8,030 nt of DNA from JADJQU01 sp035490315 (GTDB lineage: Bacteria > Planctomycetota > UBA1135 > GCA-002686595): contig DATHET010000002.1 of assembly GCA_035490315.1 (NCBI GenBank), positions 1 to 8,030 on the forward strand. The letters run 5' to 3'. The notes under the pieces were generated by a model. That model had not been told where the DNA came from and searched no databases. It saw only the letters and a program-made list of their open reading frames with translations. Within the stretch, counting starts at the first letter, position 1. Each line of letters opens with the position of its first letter. Made by a program: the position numbers and the translations under genes. This document shows, one piece after another, positions 6,588 to 8,030 of the stretch.

Positions 6588-6593
6588 CCGATT

Positions 6594-8030
6594 TCATACG
6601 TGGACTGCGGCCTCGGCCCCGACCAGGGCTCGGTGGCGTTCGAGCAGCGGCTCGACATCCTCGCTCAGGAATTCGATGACCTGCTCGGGGGCGCGACCGA
6701 CGAAGTGTCGCGGATCGAGCAGGTGCTCGAACTTCGACGCGACGCCCGCAAAAGCCGGATCCGCGGCGAGCCGCTCGCGCAGCGTATTGCGCCCGCCCTC
6801 CATCTTGATGACGCGAGCCGCCTCGCGCGAGTGAACGCGCAGCGCTTCGTGCACGGCCTGGCGATCGCCGCCGGCCTTCACGGCCTCCATCATCAGATGC
6901 TCGGATGCCAGGAAGGGCAGTTCCTCGAGCAGGTTGCGCCGCACGACCTCCGGGTAGACGACCAGTCCGGAAGCGACGTTGAGGTACAGGTTGAGCAGCG
7001 CGTCGGTGGCGAGGAACATCTCCGACATCGCGAGTCTGCGGTTGGCGCTGTCGTCGAGCGTGCGCTCGAGCCACTGGTTCGCCGCTGTGTTCGCGCTGTT
7101 GTCGAGCAGGCTGATCACGAAGCGCGCGAGGGCGCAGATCCGTTCGCTGCGCATCGGGTTTCGCTTCCAGGGCATCGCGGACGAGCCGATCTGCTTGTCC
7201 TCGAACGGCTCTTCCATTTCGCGCCGGTGAGCGAGGAGCCGCAGGTCCGTCGCGAACTTGTTCGCGGACTGCGCCAAGCTCGAGAGGGCCTGGGCCACGC
7301 GAAAATCCATCTGGCGCGGGTACGTCTGGCCCGTGACCGAAAAACAGCGCTCGAAGCCCATCGCTTGCGTGACGCGCCGATCGAGCTCGCGGACCTTCGC
7401 GTGATCGCCGCCGAACAGTTCCAGGAAGGAAGCCTGGGTCCCGGTCGCGCCCTTCACGCCGCGGAAGCGGATGTGTTGCTCCGCGTGATCGAGGTCCTCG
7501 AGGTCGTGCACGAGATCTTGGATCCAGAGGCAGGCGCGCTTGCCGACGGTCGTGGCTTGCGCAGGTTGGAAGTGCGTCAGGCCGAGCGTGGGGAGGTCCT
7601 TGTGCTCGCGGGCGAAGCGGGCAAGCACCGCGATCGTGCTGACCACCTGCCGCCGGATCAGCCGCAGCCCATCGCGAAAAACCATCAGGTCCGCGTTGTC
7701 GGTCACGAAACAGGAGGTCGCGCCCAGGTGGATGATGCCGCGAGCCTTGGGGCACGCATCGCCATAGGTGTGCACGTGGGCCATCACGTCGTGGCGCAGG
7801 GCTCGCTCGTGGCGAGCAGCCGCCTCGAAGTCGATGTCCTTGGCGTGAGCCTCGAGCTCGGCGATCTGCTCCGCGCTGATCGGAAGGCCGAGATCCCGCT
7901 CCGCCTTGGCGAGCGCGATCCACAGCGAGCGCCAGGTCTCGATCCGGTGCTGATCGGAAAAAAGTTTCCGCATGCCGGGGCTGGAGTAGCGCGTCGACAG
8001 GGGGCTTTGATAGTTGTCGGTGTCGTGGAC
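6594..8030 (-). CDS. purB: Adenylosuccinate lyase, human-like type, 5' end missing
   Basis: The frame is open to the right edge, giving 478 visible residues. The ATG at 7973 is not the true start, because the 19 codons before it encode DNYQSPLSTRYSSPGM, which is the conserved N-terminus of this enzyme. It cleaves adenylosuccinate to AMP and fumarate, and SAICAR to AICAR, in purine synthesis. Its fumarase/aspartase-superfamily motifs are all present: RHDVMAHVHTYGDACPKA (about 79-96), GIIHLGATSCFVTDNADL (about 98-115), the catalytic His in LGLTHFQPAQATTVGKR (about 149-165), FRGVKGATGTQASF (about 189-202), and the mobile serine loop IGSSAMPWKRNPMRSER (about 281-297). The last has Trp where the human enzyme has Tyr. 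ERTLDDSANRR follows. By recall it resembles vertebrate ADSL far more than Bacillus or E. coli PurB. It ends in AAVHV, followed by a hairpin. The enzyme is a cytoplasmic homotetramer in known cases. Confidence 0.95.
   Translation of the reverse strand, partial: VHDTDNYQSPLSTRYSSPGMRKLFSDQHRIETWRSLWIALAKAERDLGLPISAEQIAELEAHAKDIDFEAAARHERALRHDVMAHVHTYGDACPKARGIIHLGATSCFVTDNADLMVFRDGLRLIRRQVVSTIAVLARFAREHKDLPTLGLTHFQPAQATTVGKRACLWIQDLVHDLEDLDHAEQHIRFRGVKGATGTQASFLELFGGDHAKVRELDRRVTQAMGFERCFSVTGQTYPRQMDFRVAQALSSLAQSANKFATDLRLLAHRREMEEPFEDKQIGSSAMPWKRNPMRSERICALARFVISLLDNSANTAANQWLERTLDDSANRRLAMSEMFLATDALLNLYLNVASGLVVYPEVVRRNLLEELPFLASEHLMMEAVKAGGDRQAVHEALRVHSREAARVIKMEGGRNTLRERLAADPAFAGVASKFEHLLDPRHFVGRAPEQVIEFLSEDVEPLLERHRALVGAEAAVHV

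Larger units (their letters stand above)
6313..6593. other. GC-rich structured intergenic region between purB and the isomerase gene
   Basis: These 281 bp (350 bp if the isomerase starts at 6243) hold no convincing gene. They contain a G7 tract, a 15-bp hairpin (6341-6382), a smaller AGGCC/GGCCT hairpin (6410-6422), several CCAGGGG repeats and the hairpin after purB. The isomerase promoter must lie here if it is not co-transcribed with purB. No riboswitch class was recognised. Confidence 0.5.

Noticed and set aside
6565..7923. 452-codon minus-strand frame inside purB
   Set aside because: It is out of frame with an unmistakable adenylosuccinate lyase and has the Arg/Ala/Pro-rich composition of a shadow.

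Overview
The window is GC-rich (roughly two thirds G+C by eye) bacterial chromosome with compact genes and strong third-position G/C. I see no phage, transposon, CRISPR or RNA genes. The taxon cannot be fixed from sequence alone. The human-like type of adenylosuccinate lyase, the sensor-fused trehalose-6-phosphate synthase next to a GH15 hydrolase, and the many small membrane and TIM-barrel proteins would suit a Myxococcota, 'deltaproteobacterial' or Planctomycetota-like organism, but that is inference.

Left part (1-2764): a divergent storage-sugar pair. On the minus strand is the 5' part of a membrane-anchored trehalose-6-phosphate synthase; its catalytic domain runs off the left edge. On the plus strand, 104 bp away, is a complete GH15 glucoamylase/trehalase-type hydrolase. 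One gene would make trehalose-6-phosphate and the other would hydrolyse alpha-linked glucosides. A strong hairpin follows the GH15 stop.

Middle (2737-5044): a 451-bp stretch without a recognisable gene, then a two-gene minus-strand unit of small membrane proteins (DUF4234 followed 19 bp later by DUF2752). Divergent from these is a class I SAM-dependent methyltransferase on the plus strand.

Right part (5045-8030): the methyltransferase and a minus-strand sugar phosphate isomerase/epimerase-type TIM barrel converge on a short intergenic region. It is filled by an imperfect tandem repeat: seven clear units, plus a decayed eighth, at 32-33 bp spacing around a GGCGATCG core. Upstream of the TIM-barrel gene lies a GC-rich, hairpin-rich 281-bp leader with G9 and G7 tracts, and then purB (adenylosuccinate lyase, de novo purine synthesis), whose first residues lie beyond the right edge.

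I found no convincing new multi-gene system. The items most worth a second look are the 33-bp repeat array, the sensor-like N-terminus on the trehalose synthase, and the structured leader between purB and the isomerase.
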